A DNA stretch of 64,000 nucleotides, taken from Musa acuminata AAA Group. Taxonomy: Eukaryota > Streptophyta > Magnoliopsida > Zingiberales > Musaceae. The notes beneath the pieces were generated by a model. The model was not told where the DNA came from. It was given only the letters and a program-made list of their open reading frames with translations, and ran no database searches. Location: assembly GCF_036884655.1 (NCBI RefSeq), contig NC_088357.1, forward strand, positions 8,109,001-8,173,000, given 5' to 3'. A program made the translations under genes and the position numbers. Positions 51,530 through 63,813 of this stretch are shown here, one piece after another. The first letter of the stretch is position 1, and each line of letters opens with the position of its first letter.

Positions 51530-52340
51530 GAAGCTTTTTGTTTGGAGAACTTGTTCGCCCCTGAGACAATGTAGTGGCAAAGCTATTGAAACCCGAGTCT
51601 TCATCAGAAAGCAAGAGCGAGGATCAGTATTTTGGTCGATCGTCAACTCATGCTATGGTGTTCCTCCAACTCTACCTGTGTCGATCAGTCTTCATGTTAT
51701 GCATTTCTTTCTTCTCTTATTTGTTTTCTATTGCTTTGTGAGATCTAGTTATGGTTTGAACTGGTCGCTAATGATGTATTGTTACCGTGATTAGAAGCTG
51801 TTGAGTCACTGATTAAGGCCTCAAATCCTATTGTGTCTGAACGAGTTTTTTGTCTTTCATGGTCTCTTATCTTCTTGGTGATGGTTAGGATAAATCCTTC
51901 CAGGTCGTTTGTAATCTTGTTCAAATCGTTGTTTATTGGACAACATCTGCTTGCTGTAGAGTGCATTGTTATCGACAGAAAGATGTGAGCCTCAACTCCC
52001 AGCTTGTTCCATGGCACTCCCGACTTTGTGCAATCTCTCATGCATGTGGTGTCTTCTCATATGGTGATCACTGTTCATATTGACCGGAACTTTGTCTTTA
52101 ATCCACAGATATTGTGATACATGGAGCCTCTTTGCTTCATTCCTTCCCTTTTGTGGAGTGGTATCTCCACAGAACCATCAAGCAGTGAATTGTTGGCAAA
52201 GGGGTGTTTTTGTTGCTGCCTCACATCTCAGAAGCCGAGAGCGTAAATATAATGAGTTACTCAACCCCTCTTATTCTATTTTAGTTTACCTGACAAGAAC
52301 AGAGTCCCTGACTACAGCTCGCGTGCTAATCACGTGAACG
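51530..52340. other. 3' flank of the MCTP gene
   Basis: Non-coding 3' flank. No gene seen. Confidence 0.5.
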
Positions 52341-52362
52341 AGAAGACCGCTACGCAAATGAG

Positions 52363-52371
52363 AAACCCTAA
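52363..52371. promoter_or_regulatory. Telo-box AAACCCTAA
   Basis: An exact telo-box followed by a GC-richer leader-like stretch (52380-52530) and a CTT microsatellite near 52510-52530. This suggests a transcription start for the unidentified unit to the right. Confidence 0.45.
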
Positions 52372-54751
52372 TTTTCCCTCGATTACTTGAGCCCGACGGG
52401 TTCAGAGCAGTGCGCGCTGCCTGGCGGCGATGATAGCGGCGATTCGGACGTCGCCAAGCCCTTTGGTAGCCTAACGAACCTGTTGTCGTTGTTCCTTGCT
52501 GCGCTGCTGCTTCTTCTTCTTCTTCTTCTTCATTTTCCTCTCGTCTGTTAGATCTGTAGGGAATCTCTTGGTGGACTTGTCTAATGTTCTGCTTGCTGCG
52601 CCGATTTAACGAAGCCCTCGCTGCTGCTTGCGTTAGATCTATTTGCCGCCGATTTGAATCCTGCTTTGAGGAAGTAGGAATTTTGCGACTGCAGCATGCT
52701 TAAAGCTGTGATAAATTTCTCCCCTTCTTAAGTTTGTCAAAGCAACCAGTCGCCTTTCTTTGAATTGTTCTAAGTTTCTCCTCCTGTAGAATTCACATGG
52801 GAATTGCTAATTCAATTTCTTAGTAGAAGACAATGTTCTCATACTTCCAAACAAACTTTGCATGTGATACTCGTTTTACCTAACATAATTTAGAATGCAT
52901 CAAGCGTCAAAATATGAATTTTCTTGTGGTTGTTACGTTTGGGCTTCTTGAACAAAGTGCACATATCAAACAAAAGAAAATTGATGCTTGGACTGACGAC
53001 TCCTTAAGATATCTATCGATGGAGGAGGTAGTAAAGCAAGCAACAAACCTGAAATGAAGCTTGAGTTCTATGGGTTCCGTAAACCTTAGATTGATTATTG
53101 ATTTCCCATGGACCATAGACATCAAACTGGCAATTGAACTGATGGCTTTTTTTTCGGTATTCTTAAAAAATGGAATTTTAATCTTCACAAGATGGCTTTT
53201 TGCTTCATGCTAGGTCTTTGAATTTAGAGGATTTTACAAGTGGATCGATTAGGCCTATGCAGTGCAAGAACCAGAGAATTTCTTCTATCAGGTATTGTTG
53301 ACTTACTTATAGAAGACGCAAATTACATGCTTTTAGAAACAGAGCAGCTGTTACATTATTTTTCATTATGTTTGTAGCTTGCTGGTCTTGGATGCTTGAA
53401 ATTTGAACTGCTGCTTCTGAACAAATACAAAGAGAATCCATTTTATTTAAATGCCAAAAAAGCGACTGCTTTTGTAAAGAAGTTACACTCTTTTTCAATT
53501 TTGTTAGGTTATAAATGACAACGGTCGGGAGGAAACGATATGGTCCCAGACATCATTGCCAATAACCGTTGGAAAATCCTAGGGTTATTCGTGTTGTGTG
53601 CAGCATATATGTAGAAAATAATTATACATTGTTGGATATGTCAGATTGTGCTAAACCTTGGACCAAACTCCTAGAAAACCATGCAATCATTCCCATGTAG
53701 GCCACGGAATACAACTAAAGGCAGCCATAAGCATCTCATCTTACATACTAATGGTGATGGGATTGTTAGAAGCAGTGACTATCTGTTGTTTTCTGGAGGA
53801 GCTAGGTTGTGTTCATGAATAGTGGCTGGAGCCGGATTATCTTATCAGTTTTGTTTTAGTAATCCTGATGTTTATTTTTATCCATATAGGTTGTTAGTTT
53901 CTGCTTCTATTATGTTCAACTTATCTACTAACAAGTCTTGTTTGTGCTATTATCTTGTCATGAATATTAATTTGGTTTGTTTATGCTTGTGATCCCCTCT
54001 TGATCTTTCATCCTGTGTTCCATCTGAATGTAAAACTTGGTTTTGTTTTTGGTTACGTTGAAGATAATGTTTCTCCAAGTTTGTCTTCTACCATCATTAT
54101 CACTATGAATATATTCTTTGAGCTTGTAGGGCTATTTACTTAATTGTTTTGTAGATATACAAGTCATACAGTCTTATTGTGTCTTTTACTTCCACATGGT
54201 TTAGGATTTTCTATAAGCAACTTCAGGATCTTGAATTTCTCAAAGAAGTGAAGCGACATGAATTCTTGTACTGCCACATTGTCAAATATATTAATGTCTC
54301 AAATACAAGAAAATAAAGTCTAATTAAGAAGTGTACAAGTAGGATTTGATCTTGTGATGGCGTCCTTCTAAATATGTTTAAGAAAGATGATAATTGCTGT
54401 TAACCAAAGCTTATGACATGAGTATTATGTTTTAATTCAACAATGAAAAAAAAGGAAATAAAAATTTTTCGATCTCTAAAATAGTTTGTCCTGCCATGCT
54501 GGTCCCCACTAACCCCTATCACTCCTTGATTGAAGCAAGGCTTCGGTGGGTCTCAGCCTTGTTCAGGGTGGTCATCACTTGTGCTGCTTTCATTTGCAGA
54601 GGATGACAGGTCTGCAGACTTAATGGCATCCAATTGCATATCGAGAAGATATTTCAGCTTTCCTGTCACCTGTGGGTTTTTGGTATGACGGCCATGCATG
54701 CTAAGCACTGACAACTGGGTGCAGCAACCTTCTCATTTCTCTCCATCAACA
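52372..54751. other. Probable leader/intron of an unidentified transcript
   Basis: 52372-52700 resembles a plant 5' leader: pyrimidine tracts, a short reading frame MIAAIRTSPSPLVA from 52428 and a GC shift. The rest is T-rich and intron-like. No domain-coding exon was recognised. Confidence 0.3.
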
Positions 54752-55214
54752 GGATGCAGTGTTCTTCTATCTCAACCGAGAGGGGAAGGAGTGGGTGCCT
54801 GAACTTGAAGACAACCAAACCCTTGGTGGCAGGTGCTTTGTCACTTTCTATTCACCATCAAATCCTTTTTATTTCATCAGAAGAAAACTGATACAATGCT
54901 TGAAAGTGACTCATGATCTTGGAACCACCGCAGGCCTACTGTAATATCAATTCTTATCACTTGTTTATGGAATTACCAAAAGGAAGAGGGCAGCACATGA
55001 TGGCAATGCAGCAAGGAAGCATCTGCGTGTAACTATTGTCTCTAGTTCCACAAAATAGCTGTATATTTGGATGTGCCTTGACAACCATCATTTCTTGTGA
55101 CATTCTTCTGCTAGTTGAGTTAAACAAAGGTCCATCATCTATTGCCTTGGTCGGAGTTATGTTTATAATATCAAGATAATAGGCCTACTTTATTCTTGTT
55201 GTATTTGTGTTTCT

Positions 55215-55260
<46 letters not shown>

Positions 55261-55675
55261 TTGTGTTTTGGATGGCTATGCAGATGTCTCCTAGCTATCA
55301 GTTGCCAGCCTCACCACAATCGTTCTTTGGAGCCACCCATCAACTTGAACCTGAAGAATAACTCGGCCATTATCGCAGGTATGCAGTTTCTGGAGAGATT
55401 ACTCCTTGAAAGTTACGTGAAAGAAATTTACTACAGCATTGTACTTGCTGATATCGGCACATCTCCTCCTCTGTGCTTCATATTTTATTATTTAGTTCCA
55501 TTCCTTGCAATCAATCCTTCTGAACATTCTCTATCTTTTTTATACAGTGGACAGTCACATGCTAACAGGCATTCTTACCCTGTGAAAACAAGAAAAAAAA
55601 ATTGTTCTAGAGGTTAGATGTGATTGAAAGCCTTCTTCATGTTATTGTCATTTCAGATATGATCCGGTATGTGTG
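54752..55675 (+). CDS. Candidate small spliced gene, unidentified
   Basis: Two exon-like segments join in frame. About 54752-54831 lies between a CAACAG acceptor and a GTGCTT donor and encodes FFYLNREGKEWVPELEDNQ. About 55284-55379 lies between TATGCAG and GTATGC and encodes a piece starting CLLAISCQPHHNRSLEPP. A third piece after TTTCAG at about 55657 stops after six codons. The product is not recognised. The first segment is the most protein-like. The unit may begin near the telo-box at 52363. It could equally be a non-coding transcript with chance open segments. Confidence 0.22.
55216..55255. repeat. (AG)n microsatellite
   Basis: About twenty uninterrupted AG units just upstream of the second exon-like segment of the unidentified unit. 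Confidence 0.95.
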
Positions 55676-56945
55676 AGGACCTGGTTGGAAGACACTTGGC
55701 CTTTCTTCCTTCGGCCATGCTTTTCTCCGACCAGATGAGCTTCATGGTAGTGTCATTTCCCAGAGAGTAACATGGAAAAAGATGCTGCAGAACATGTGCC
55801 AGAATGCATTGATGTTGCCATGACATTAAGCTTCCCCCGTTTCAGGTTATGATGATGAAGACTGTACCGGAATCGAGTAGCCATCGACTTTGGAGGAACG
55901 AACAAGTTTAGCCTCTAGGCAAGGAAGGTCAGGTCTGTAATCATAGCTGCAACTGAGCCAGCATTGGGTGTGAAACACCGTGACAGGAAACCATAGAGAA
56001 GCCTATGGTCGGTCATACAGTGTTGAGACCTGTGAACCATGGAGAAGCTCGTCAGCATCTTTTTCATGTACCTTGATCTCATTTACGTGTGGCTTTGAAG
56101 CATAAAGAAATCATCATGAGATTGACGCATCTGAGGCATGCCAAGAAGCTTAAGATTCAAGATCATGTTCTGCGATCGCTATCAGCCCTACTTTTTCGTC
56201 TCGAGACTGGTGCTTGATTCCATCTAATTTGTTTGTTGATCACAGCAGCAAACAAAGGAGCACAGCTAGAGAGAGAGAGAGGACTTCGCCCACCTTGCCC
56301 TGTTGGCTTTTCCTGGGTGGAGAGTTGTCCCTTAGCCAATTGCTGCCAAAAAGAAAGTCCCAGCGCTGTTGGCCCATTTCGTTTGCAGACACAAACATCA
56401 AATCGGCTGCGGTAATATTAGCAGAAAGGTGCCAACAGACCTGTTGGTCACATCACGCCAAGATCGAGCAACCGATCTCGATTGATGGCCTATGTGCTGA
56501 ATGTTTGTGCTGGTTCTAACCTGTAACTCCATGTTGCTATCCGAAACAATCAATCGAAAAAACAAGCAGCATCACTGTCACAATTCTGCCCTCAAATCAA
56601 CTTCTTCGATCTGATGGAATTCGGATTACATTGATCTATAAATCTTTTACACCTTCATTCAATCTAGTCATTAGAAAAATAATTATTATTATTGCAGGAG
56701 ACATATTTCAACTGCAAACACACACACCGAATGCTGCGGACACCCATGCAGACAACCTCTCTTCATCCCTTCCACGAGGAACGAAGAAGAACAGAGGCTG
56801 TCCTCCGTATGTATATAAGGTCCCCGCGCTCATCCTCCACCACCTCTGACCTCTGAGAGTAAACCAGCGTTACATTTCTTCTTTTCTTTGTCTCCTCCTC
56901 CTCGAATCTTGTCTCTCTTCTTCCATAGTTTTCTCTTCGAGTATT
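55676..56945. other. Intergenic and promoter of the DUF641 gene
   Basis: No supported gene. A short GA run lies near 56267-56281. GTATATAAGG at about 56810-56819 is a good TATA box, some 190 bp before the main ATG of the next gene. Confidence 0.55.
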
Positions 56946-57191
56946 ATGACCACCTCACCATGCCCTTTTGAGTTCAGTCCCCGCTCTCCGATATCTTCTT
57001 GGTGCCATGGCTTCTTCCACCGCTTCTTCTCAGCCGCATGGGACCCAGAACGAGGATGTCCACGCCGCCATTGCCAAGGCCGTGGAGCTGAGGTCTCTGC
57101 ACGCGGCGCTGCTGCAAAGGAGCAACCTTGGCAGCCCCGCCGTCCTCGGCCCCCACGTCGGTGCTTCCCCTTCTCTCTTGCGGCGTTCTAA
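56946..57191 (+). other. Overlapping upstream ORF in the DUF641 gene leader
   Basis: An ATG in a weak context (TATTATGA) lies downstream of the TATA box at about 56811 and opens an 81-codon frame that overlaps the main start at 57007 in another phase. If transcripts start where the TATA box predicts, ribosomes would meet it first and it could reduce translation of the main frame. No protein similarity recognised. Confidence 0.4.
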
Positions 57192-60045
57192 TCCGCTCTC
57201 CACGGCCGAAGACTACCCCGTCTTCGCACCTGTGAGGATTCTTGCTGCCCTCAGCCTTTAGCTTCATTCGCTTCCTCGTCTCTAATAAACGCGTTAACTC
57301 GGTGTGAATCTTTCGATCGATTCTTCGTTCGGTTTGACCTTGGTGGATTCTTGATGTTAGTATCGCGACAAATATTTTGGAGGATTTCAAGTGGATTCCG
57401 TCGTTGTTAACTTCCATTAAAACCTTTGGAGCTTCTTGGTATGTTCCTTCTTGTTCGTTTCTTGAATGTGGCTGCGAACTACTTCCAGGTTGCTCTATGC
57501 GTGTTCACTAGGATCTTTTCTGGGGTTGTATTCTGCTGATTCTGATGTTTGATATCTTGGAATATAGCGAGGTAATTTAGATTTCGTTTCTCGAAGGTCT
57601 TCACACTTGCAACGAGCAATCTGCTTGGTCTTCACACTTCCTTATGCTTTTGTCTTGGGAGGGACTCTATATATGTGGTGGCTATTCTTCTTCTTCAAGG
57701 AAGGATGTGTCTAGCAATGCTTCCCTCTTTGTCTCAACATCCATCATCCTTGGCATGCAGAAATTTTATTTGTCTTAGAGATGAGACATCTTGTAGTGCT
57801 AAGACTCTCATTATGAATGAACTGCCAACTAGTATAACTACACCAACAAGTAAATGTATGAAAAGCAAAATAATAAGATCCTCCTCTGTAAATTTCTCTG
57901 GTTGTTTTTTATTCTGATTATTAATCATGTCTCATCTTACAGCAGGGATAACTGGATTGAGTGTCATTTACTTCCAACTTTGAGTATCTTAGCTATGAAC
58001 ATATGTTCTTCTTGATTCCTCTTTTTAGGCTTGGATCTTGTTGAGGACTTTAATTATCCACACTTGAGTTAATAATAATTTTAATATGGATCATATCACA
58101 TTGCATTCTTAGGCTAATGAGTTTTAATGTCTCATAATTTTTCTCATTTTTTCCATCAATCAAATACTACTGTAGGCTCTGGTCTCTTCGATATAGGTTT
58201 ATTGTTGATTTCATTTTATGATGTTTTCTCCATAAAGATATTGCTTACTCTTTCCCATGAGTATAGTTTGCTCATTCTTTCACTTGAATCTGATACCCAA
58301 TGAACTCGAAAACACAGCAGAGTAGTAGGGCTAAACTAAGATATGAATGTATGTTTTTAGTGTGAACAATTATTGGGAACATTCTTCACTCTGTTACTGA
58401 TCTGAATAGAATTATGGCCTCGAGGAATCTGAAATCTCAACATATTCTAATCTAACAACACTTTTCATTAAAACTGTTTTATTTATTTTCTGTTTTTCCC
58501 CCTGTTTTGTAATTGAAACTTAAAATGTCTATCTATGTTTGGCAGAGTTACGAAGAAGAGCCATTACGAGCTTATCACAGTATCCATCCAGAAAACCGAA
58601 GCTTATCAGGAACCTGGAGAGCCATGAAGCCAGCAGAAGGCAAGCAAGATGAATCAGTAAACATAGTTAGAAATGAACATTCTTCCCCTTACAGCGAGCG
58701 GAACATTTGCTTTACAACTGAACATTTCTCCAAGAGAAGCTCATGCGTAAATCACAATCTGCAAGCTTCTCTTGTGGCTGATGCCCTCAATTCTTCTAGT
58801 AGTAGAACCAGTCCAGGATACGAAACCATCGCTACATGCAACGCATGCAAGCCTCCAACCATCAATCGGGAATACGAAATCGAGCATAAGAACTTGAAGG
58901 CAGTCACGAGCATAGTAGGATCATTGCATGACTCAGAGCCACCAACACATGCGCACACCAAGCACAGAGGGCCTATCCTGTCATGGTTATTCCCCAGATT
59001 GAAGAAGAAACCCAAGCCAGAGATGTCGCCAAACCCTGTAGAATCCGAAGACATGGCTCAGCTTTTGAAGGACTGGGGATTGCTTTCACTTGAATCGGTG
59101 AAGAAGGAAGTGTTTAAAGCCAACAAGAACAGGGACGCAGCACTGGCAGAAGTCTCAGAAATGAGGTCTTCGCTGGGAGAGCTGCAACAAAAGCTAGTCA
59201 ATTTAGAAACATACTGTGAAGAGTTGAAGAAGGCCTTAAAGCAGGCAAAGCATGCGAAGAATACCCTGGTTTTGGACCGGCCTAGTTTGCCGATGAGAAC
59301 AAAATTCAATGGCAGCATAAAAGACAACACGATGACCGTCAGCCACGAGGTAATGGCGGAAGGTTTTCTGCAGATGGTATCAGAAGCCAGGCTATCCGTC
59401 AAACAGTTCTGCGAGATGCTGATCCATCAAATCGAAGAGACTGATTGTGAACTGATGGAGAAGCTGAAATCGCTTCTCCAGCCTCACCAGATGGCACCAC
59501 CCAGTAATAAACACTCGAAAGCATTGTTACACCATGTGGAAGCTCTGATAAACCAATCTTTGTATCAGGATTTCGAGAACTGTGTGTTCCAGAAGAATGG
59601 CTCACCAAAATTTCTAGATCCGCAGCAAGATCGCCAGGAGAACTTCTCATCATTCATTTCACTACGGAACTTGAGTTGGAATGAGGTACTGCGCAAGGGG
59701 ACCAAGTACTACAGTGAAGATTTCAGCAGGTTCTGTGATCAAAAAATGAGCTGCATCGTTTCCTTGCTAAATTCTTCAAGAGCATGGCCCGAACAGCTCC
59801 TCCACTGCTTCTTTGTGGCTGCCAAATGCATATGGTTGCTTCACCTGCTCGCTTTCTCGTTCGGCCCACCATTGATGATCCTGCGAGTTGAGGAGAATCA
59901 GAACTTCGATCCTCTTTACATGGAAGACATTCCTGTAGACAGAAAGACAGCACAAATCCCGGGCCTAGTTAAGATCATGGTCATGCCAGGATTCTACATT
60001 CAAGATAGTGTTCTCAAGTGCCGGGTTCTTTGCAGATATCAGTGA
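57007..60045 (+). CDS. DUF641 / IRK-interacting protein-like
   Basis: Two exons, 57007-57231 and 58546-60045, join at a codon boundary to give 574 aa. The short first exon encodes a serine-rich N-terminus containing VHAAIAKAVELRSLHAALL, the start typical of IRK-interacting proteins. A coiled-coil stretch (about residues 265-325, KNRDAALAEVSEMRSSLGELQQKL) follows and is the start of the DUF641 region. The C-terminal half contains WNEVLRKGTKYYSEDFSRFCDQKM and a conserved end, VMPGFYI.DSVLKCRVLCRY, found in IRKI and GIL1-like proteins. Known members act in receptor-kinase signalling (IRKI) or light-dependent gravitropism (GIL1). The ATG at 57007 is in a strong context (GCCATGG). An overlapping upstream ORF starts at 56946. 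No membrane segment is evident. Confidence 0.85.
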
Positions 60046-60526
60046 CTCAATTCTCTTTGACCTTTGCTCTCCTCATGGATTTGGTGCTTGCAGGAGCTGT
60101 CGAAATCGATTCTCCATCCTGAAACTGTATTGTTCTATGAGTACAGGCTTGATAAAACAACTGTAATTTCTTTCCGTCTAACAAGGTAAATGTATTGTCT
60201 TGCAGATGAAGTGAGACTGAAAAGAAACGAGGAACTAATAATATTGATGGCATGGGGTTATTGTGATGGAAGTCATGGTGTTATCGTAGCTGCAGATTCT
60301 GAAACCATGTTTTGTGTTAGAAGCAGGCTCGTATGCTATGGTCTTCTTATCGGATTCTTGTGTCACGATCCGAACGAGCCGAAAAGCCCGTTAAAAGAGT
60401 CACGTGATTCCCACGTGGCGATCGCTGGATGATCGGCTCAGTAGTAATTGGTGGCACCAAGTGGAACTCGATCCATCGAAGTTCCGGCTACTTTCGAAGG
60501 GGGAAAAGGAAGAGCGATCGGACACG
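60046..60526. other. Intergenic between the DUF641-like and GNA1 genes
   Basis: The DUF641-like gene 3' flank and the GNA1 promoter share 481 bp. Two G-boxes lie at 60401-60417. An ATG at 60429 opens a short frame overlapping the GNA1 start. Confidence 0.6.
60401..60417. promoter_or_regulatory. Paired G-boxes (CACGTG) upstream of GNA1
   Basis: CACGTG at 60401-60406 and CACGTGGC at 60412-60419 are separated by five bases; the second is an ABRE-like core. Closely spaced G-box/ABRE pairs bind bZIP or bHLH dimers and often mark ABA- or light-responsive plant promoters. Confidence 0.6.
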
Positions 60527-60997
60527 ATGGCTGTCGATGGTGAGGAAGACGATCTGCTCCTCCCGCTACGCCGCCTCGAGATCTCCGACAACGCCAAGGG
60601 CTTCGTCGAGCTCCTCTCCCAGCTCAGCCCCGCCACCTCACCCCTCTCCGATGCCGACTTCCTTGCCCGATTCGCTGACCTAGCTGCCCTCGGAGACGAC
60701 CACCTAATCGTCGTAGCCGAGGACCAACGCTCAGGCCGGATCGTCGCCACTGGCAGCGTCTTCCTCGAGCGCAAGTTCCTCCGCGGCGGCAGCAAGGTCG
60801 GCCACATCGAGGACGTCGTCGTCGACGCCGCCGCCCGCGGCCAACATCTGGGGCAGCGGGTGGTCCGCTACCTCGCGGACCACGCCAAGGCCGCTGGCTG
60901 CTACAAGGTCATACTCGACTGCACGCCCGATCTGAGGTCGTTCTACGAGAAGTGTGGGTTCACGGAGAAGAACATCCAGATGGCCCTCTACTTCTGA
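60527..60997 (+). CDS. GNA1: Glucosamine-6-phosphate N-acetyltransferase
   Basis: A single GC-rich exon of 156 aa, the usual plant GNA1 length. It has a GNAT acetyltransferase fold: SGRIVATGSVFLERKFL (beta strands 2-3), GHIEDVVVDAAARGQHLGQR (motif A, with the acetyl-CoA pyrophosphate loop RGQHLGQ), then CYKVILDCTPDLRSFYEKCG and the ending FTEKNIQMALYF, all close to other GNA1 proteins. It acetylates glucosamine-6-phosphate with acetyl-CoA in UDP-GlcNAc synthesis, needed for N-glycosylation and GPI anchors; the plant enzyme is reported at the ER. The first in-frame ATG was used; the GTG at 60404 is not a likely start. The paired G-boxes lie about 110 bp upstream. Confidence 0.93.
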   Translation: MAVDGEEDDLLLPLRRLEISDNAKGFVELLSQLSPATSPLSDADFLARFADLAALGDDHLIVVAEDQRSGRIVATGSVFLERKFLRGGSKVGHIEDVVVDAAARGQHLGQRVVRYLADHAKAAGCYKVILDCTPDLRSFYEKCGFTEKNIQMALYF

Positions 60998-63813
60998 TCA
61001 CAGAATGGCCCGTCGTCTACTTGATTCATTGCTCGGGTAATCTGAAATCTATTTGCTTTGCTATTTATTTGAACTGTGCTGCTCCCATTTCTCTTTTGGG
61101 TGTATGATTTTGGATGTGCCTGTTAGATTTTGTTGACATGTTGGTATAATTTGAAATGTAGCTCGATGAACTAATTTGATTCAGATAAATATGCAAAATG
61201 AGGTGTGAAATCAGATACAGAACCACATAATCTTGCCACGGAGTATGTGGGTAGATCTTTGTTCTTCAAGCAATAAACAGAATCATCTTGGACATTTTGT
61301 CCATTGGAATTGATAATAAGCAAAATATAGACTTCGGATGAAGAAAAAATCATACTTGTTTTTGTTTCATTGTCTTTTATTTGTCATTGGGAGGAGAAAG
61401 AAGATCAAGGGAACTGTCCAATTGAATTGAATTGAATTGCACAGGATAATATGAATATATGCATATGTCGAAGACAAATAGTACTGGAACTTTGAGATGT
61501 ATATCTGTCCGGTTCACATCCTGCCATTGGTGTGATGATGACCACACCAGTTGTTTAGTGAATTCTTCTGTTGCTCAAGCTACAAATTCTCTAGGATCAG
61601 TAATTATATCTTGTCAAATTGCACGATTATACTATGGGGTGCAGTTGAGGTGAAATCTTAATGAGGATGTATTTTACAAGGAACACATGCATAGTAACCA
61701 ATAGAACATCATAAATGCTCTATGTGAGTATGTTCAGTGAAATAGGGGGTTAGAGAAAAAATTGATAGACATTTAATCATGTTGCTGACTCTACGAATTA
61801 CAAAAATGAATAGTAGATTCAATAAGGCCTTGCGATCATATAGTTCAACAAATTTCAAAATTTTCATGCCTTATTCTCCTCTTCATTGTCCTATTGTTCT
61901 CTTAGTAATAACTAGTTGTTTAATTTGCCAATTCGAAGTATGTACACCACCTCATAAACAAAATTTATGACTTGAATAAATTATTATACAATATTAGTTT
62001 AATTAATCATAAAACAAGATTTAGTTAGTTTAATTAGTGAACTAGTTTAACCCCACCAATGTCTTTCACTTGTGGTGGTTATTATACAATATTAGTCAAG
62101 CAGTTTCCTTCTTATCAGATATATACAACACGGAATACATGAAAAATCCATTGTCATTTATTTTTTTATTATTTCTGATGTCTATCTTTCACTGACGGAA
62201 AGAGAACGAAACTTACTTTGCATTTGAGGATGTGAGATGCCTGCTTTGCCTATGTACTTCATTGAAGTCTGTTCTCCTCAATGCTTATTATATACCAAAC
62301 CAAAATTAGTTTAAGGGGTGTGCTATGATACGGTAAAGCATTTTTCTTGCTGTGGTATACTATAGAGATTAGAGAAAGTAATTTTTTTTGTTAGAATTCC
62401 TTGTCTCTATTAACTTGTTGGTAGAACAATCTGATGTGGATCGTGAGATACATACATGATCCCACAAAATATCTGGTACATACTACCTTTCTAGAGAAAC
62501 AAGCATTGGTACCCATTAAGTGCTTTAGTTTAATTCCTAGCAGATAATAAATAAATTGTGATTTCTTCACTAGCCACTGATTGTTTCATTGAAGCTAAAA
62601 TTCTTAATCCTGTTCTTACTCTATTCCTCTTCGTTTCACCAAGTCATCTTTCCGAGATTGATATCTTTCGTTCTACTTTGGTTTCACAATACTTACAAAA
62701 GTAGTTTTTCGATTGAATGGAAGACTTGCATCCTCATATAACAATCTGCATCTAATTTCTGTAGCATTTTGACATCAAATTGGAAATGGAAAGAAACTAT
62801 AAGACTGAAATGTTGTCTAAGGATCACATAGTAGTCTTACATCTTTCTTGATTTTAACGAAAAATAGATTGTTACATTAAGTCATCATATGTGCAGAACC
62901 AAGAGGTTAACTTACATTCTCTAGATATGTGTTGCCTAGCCATGCAGCTATTCAATGAAAAGAACCCCTGCCAACAATGATCCACAATTACAAAGATAAG
63001 CATCAACTGAAGGATCTTGCTGCTGCTGATGTATTAGACGAAAACCAGGATGACCTATAACTCCACCCACAATAGATCGACATCGAGACAGAGTGAAATA
63101 GACCACAATGGAGGTCCCCCATGGATTCTATTTGTTGCCTGTTTCTTGAATTCTTGAAACCAATCTCCTCTTAAATCTTAGTCACTGTTTTCACCAAAAG
63201 TCTTTTGGGATTTGATTGTTGATGAGGAAGGAACTTGGACAGGGTGGATTTTCATTGATCAGAATACGTGTTTGTATGTGAAGATCATCTTAGCTGAAAC
63301 TAAAATATAATCAATTTGAATCTTAAATATTCACATCATAGTCTTTCAATATTAGTATATTTGCCTACTTAAATCAGTTTGAATCTTCAGTCTCGATTAG
63401 TTTGCTTCACTCTTTGGTACTGCCCCCCGGTTGTAGTTTCCACCTCTTATTCTCTGATTTGAATCTAATGTTAGCATTGGTTTGGTAGAGGCAGTTGTTT
63501 TCTTAGCTGCTGGATTTATGTTAATTGGTTCCAGACCTGTTGTGTGCTCTCGGCACATCCAATCCCATTTATCTCTGTTTCCTGTGCTCCTTACTTGGGA
63601 ATGCACAGTTGATTCGGAATGCGTCGCCGACTATATTTATTTGCATCAAATGAGATGGGCCCTAATGCCCCCCACCGCCTATGTGGATCCGGCCCATCTT
63701 ATCTCATCTGCATTGCTTTACAACTCACACTACTCAGACACGGGGCTTCCCTCGTCCTTCAAAGGAGCACATAACCCAGGGCACAGAGCGAGGAAAGGCT
63801 CGCCCATCCCTCC
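60998..63813. other. AT-rich intergenic region
   Basis: No supported gene. 63590-63813 is GC-richer and is the presumed promoter/leader of the LRR gene at the right edge. Confidence 0.6.
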
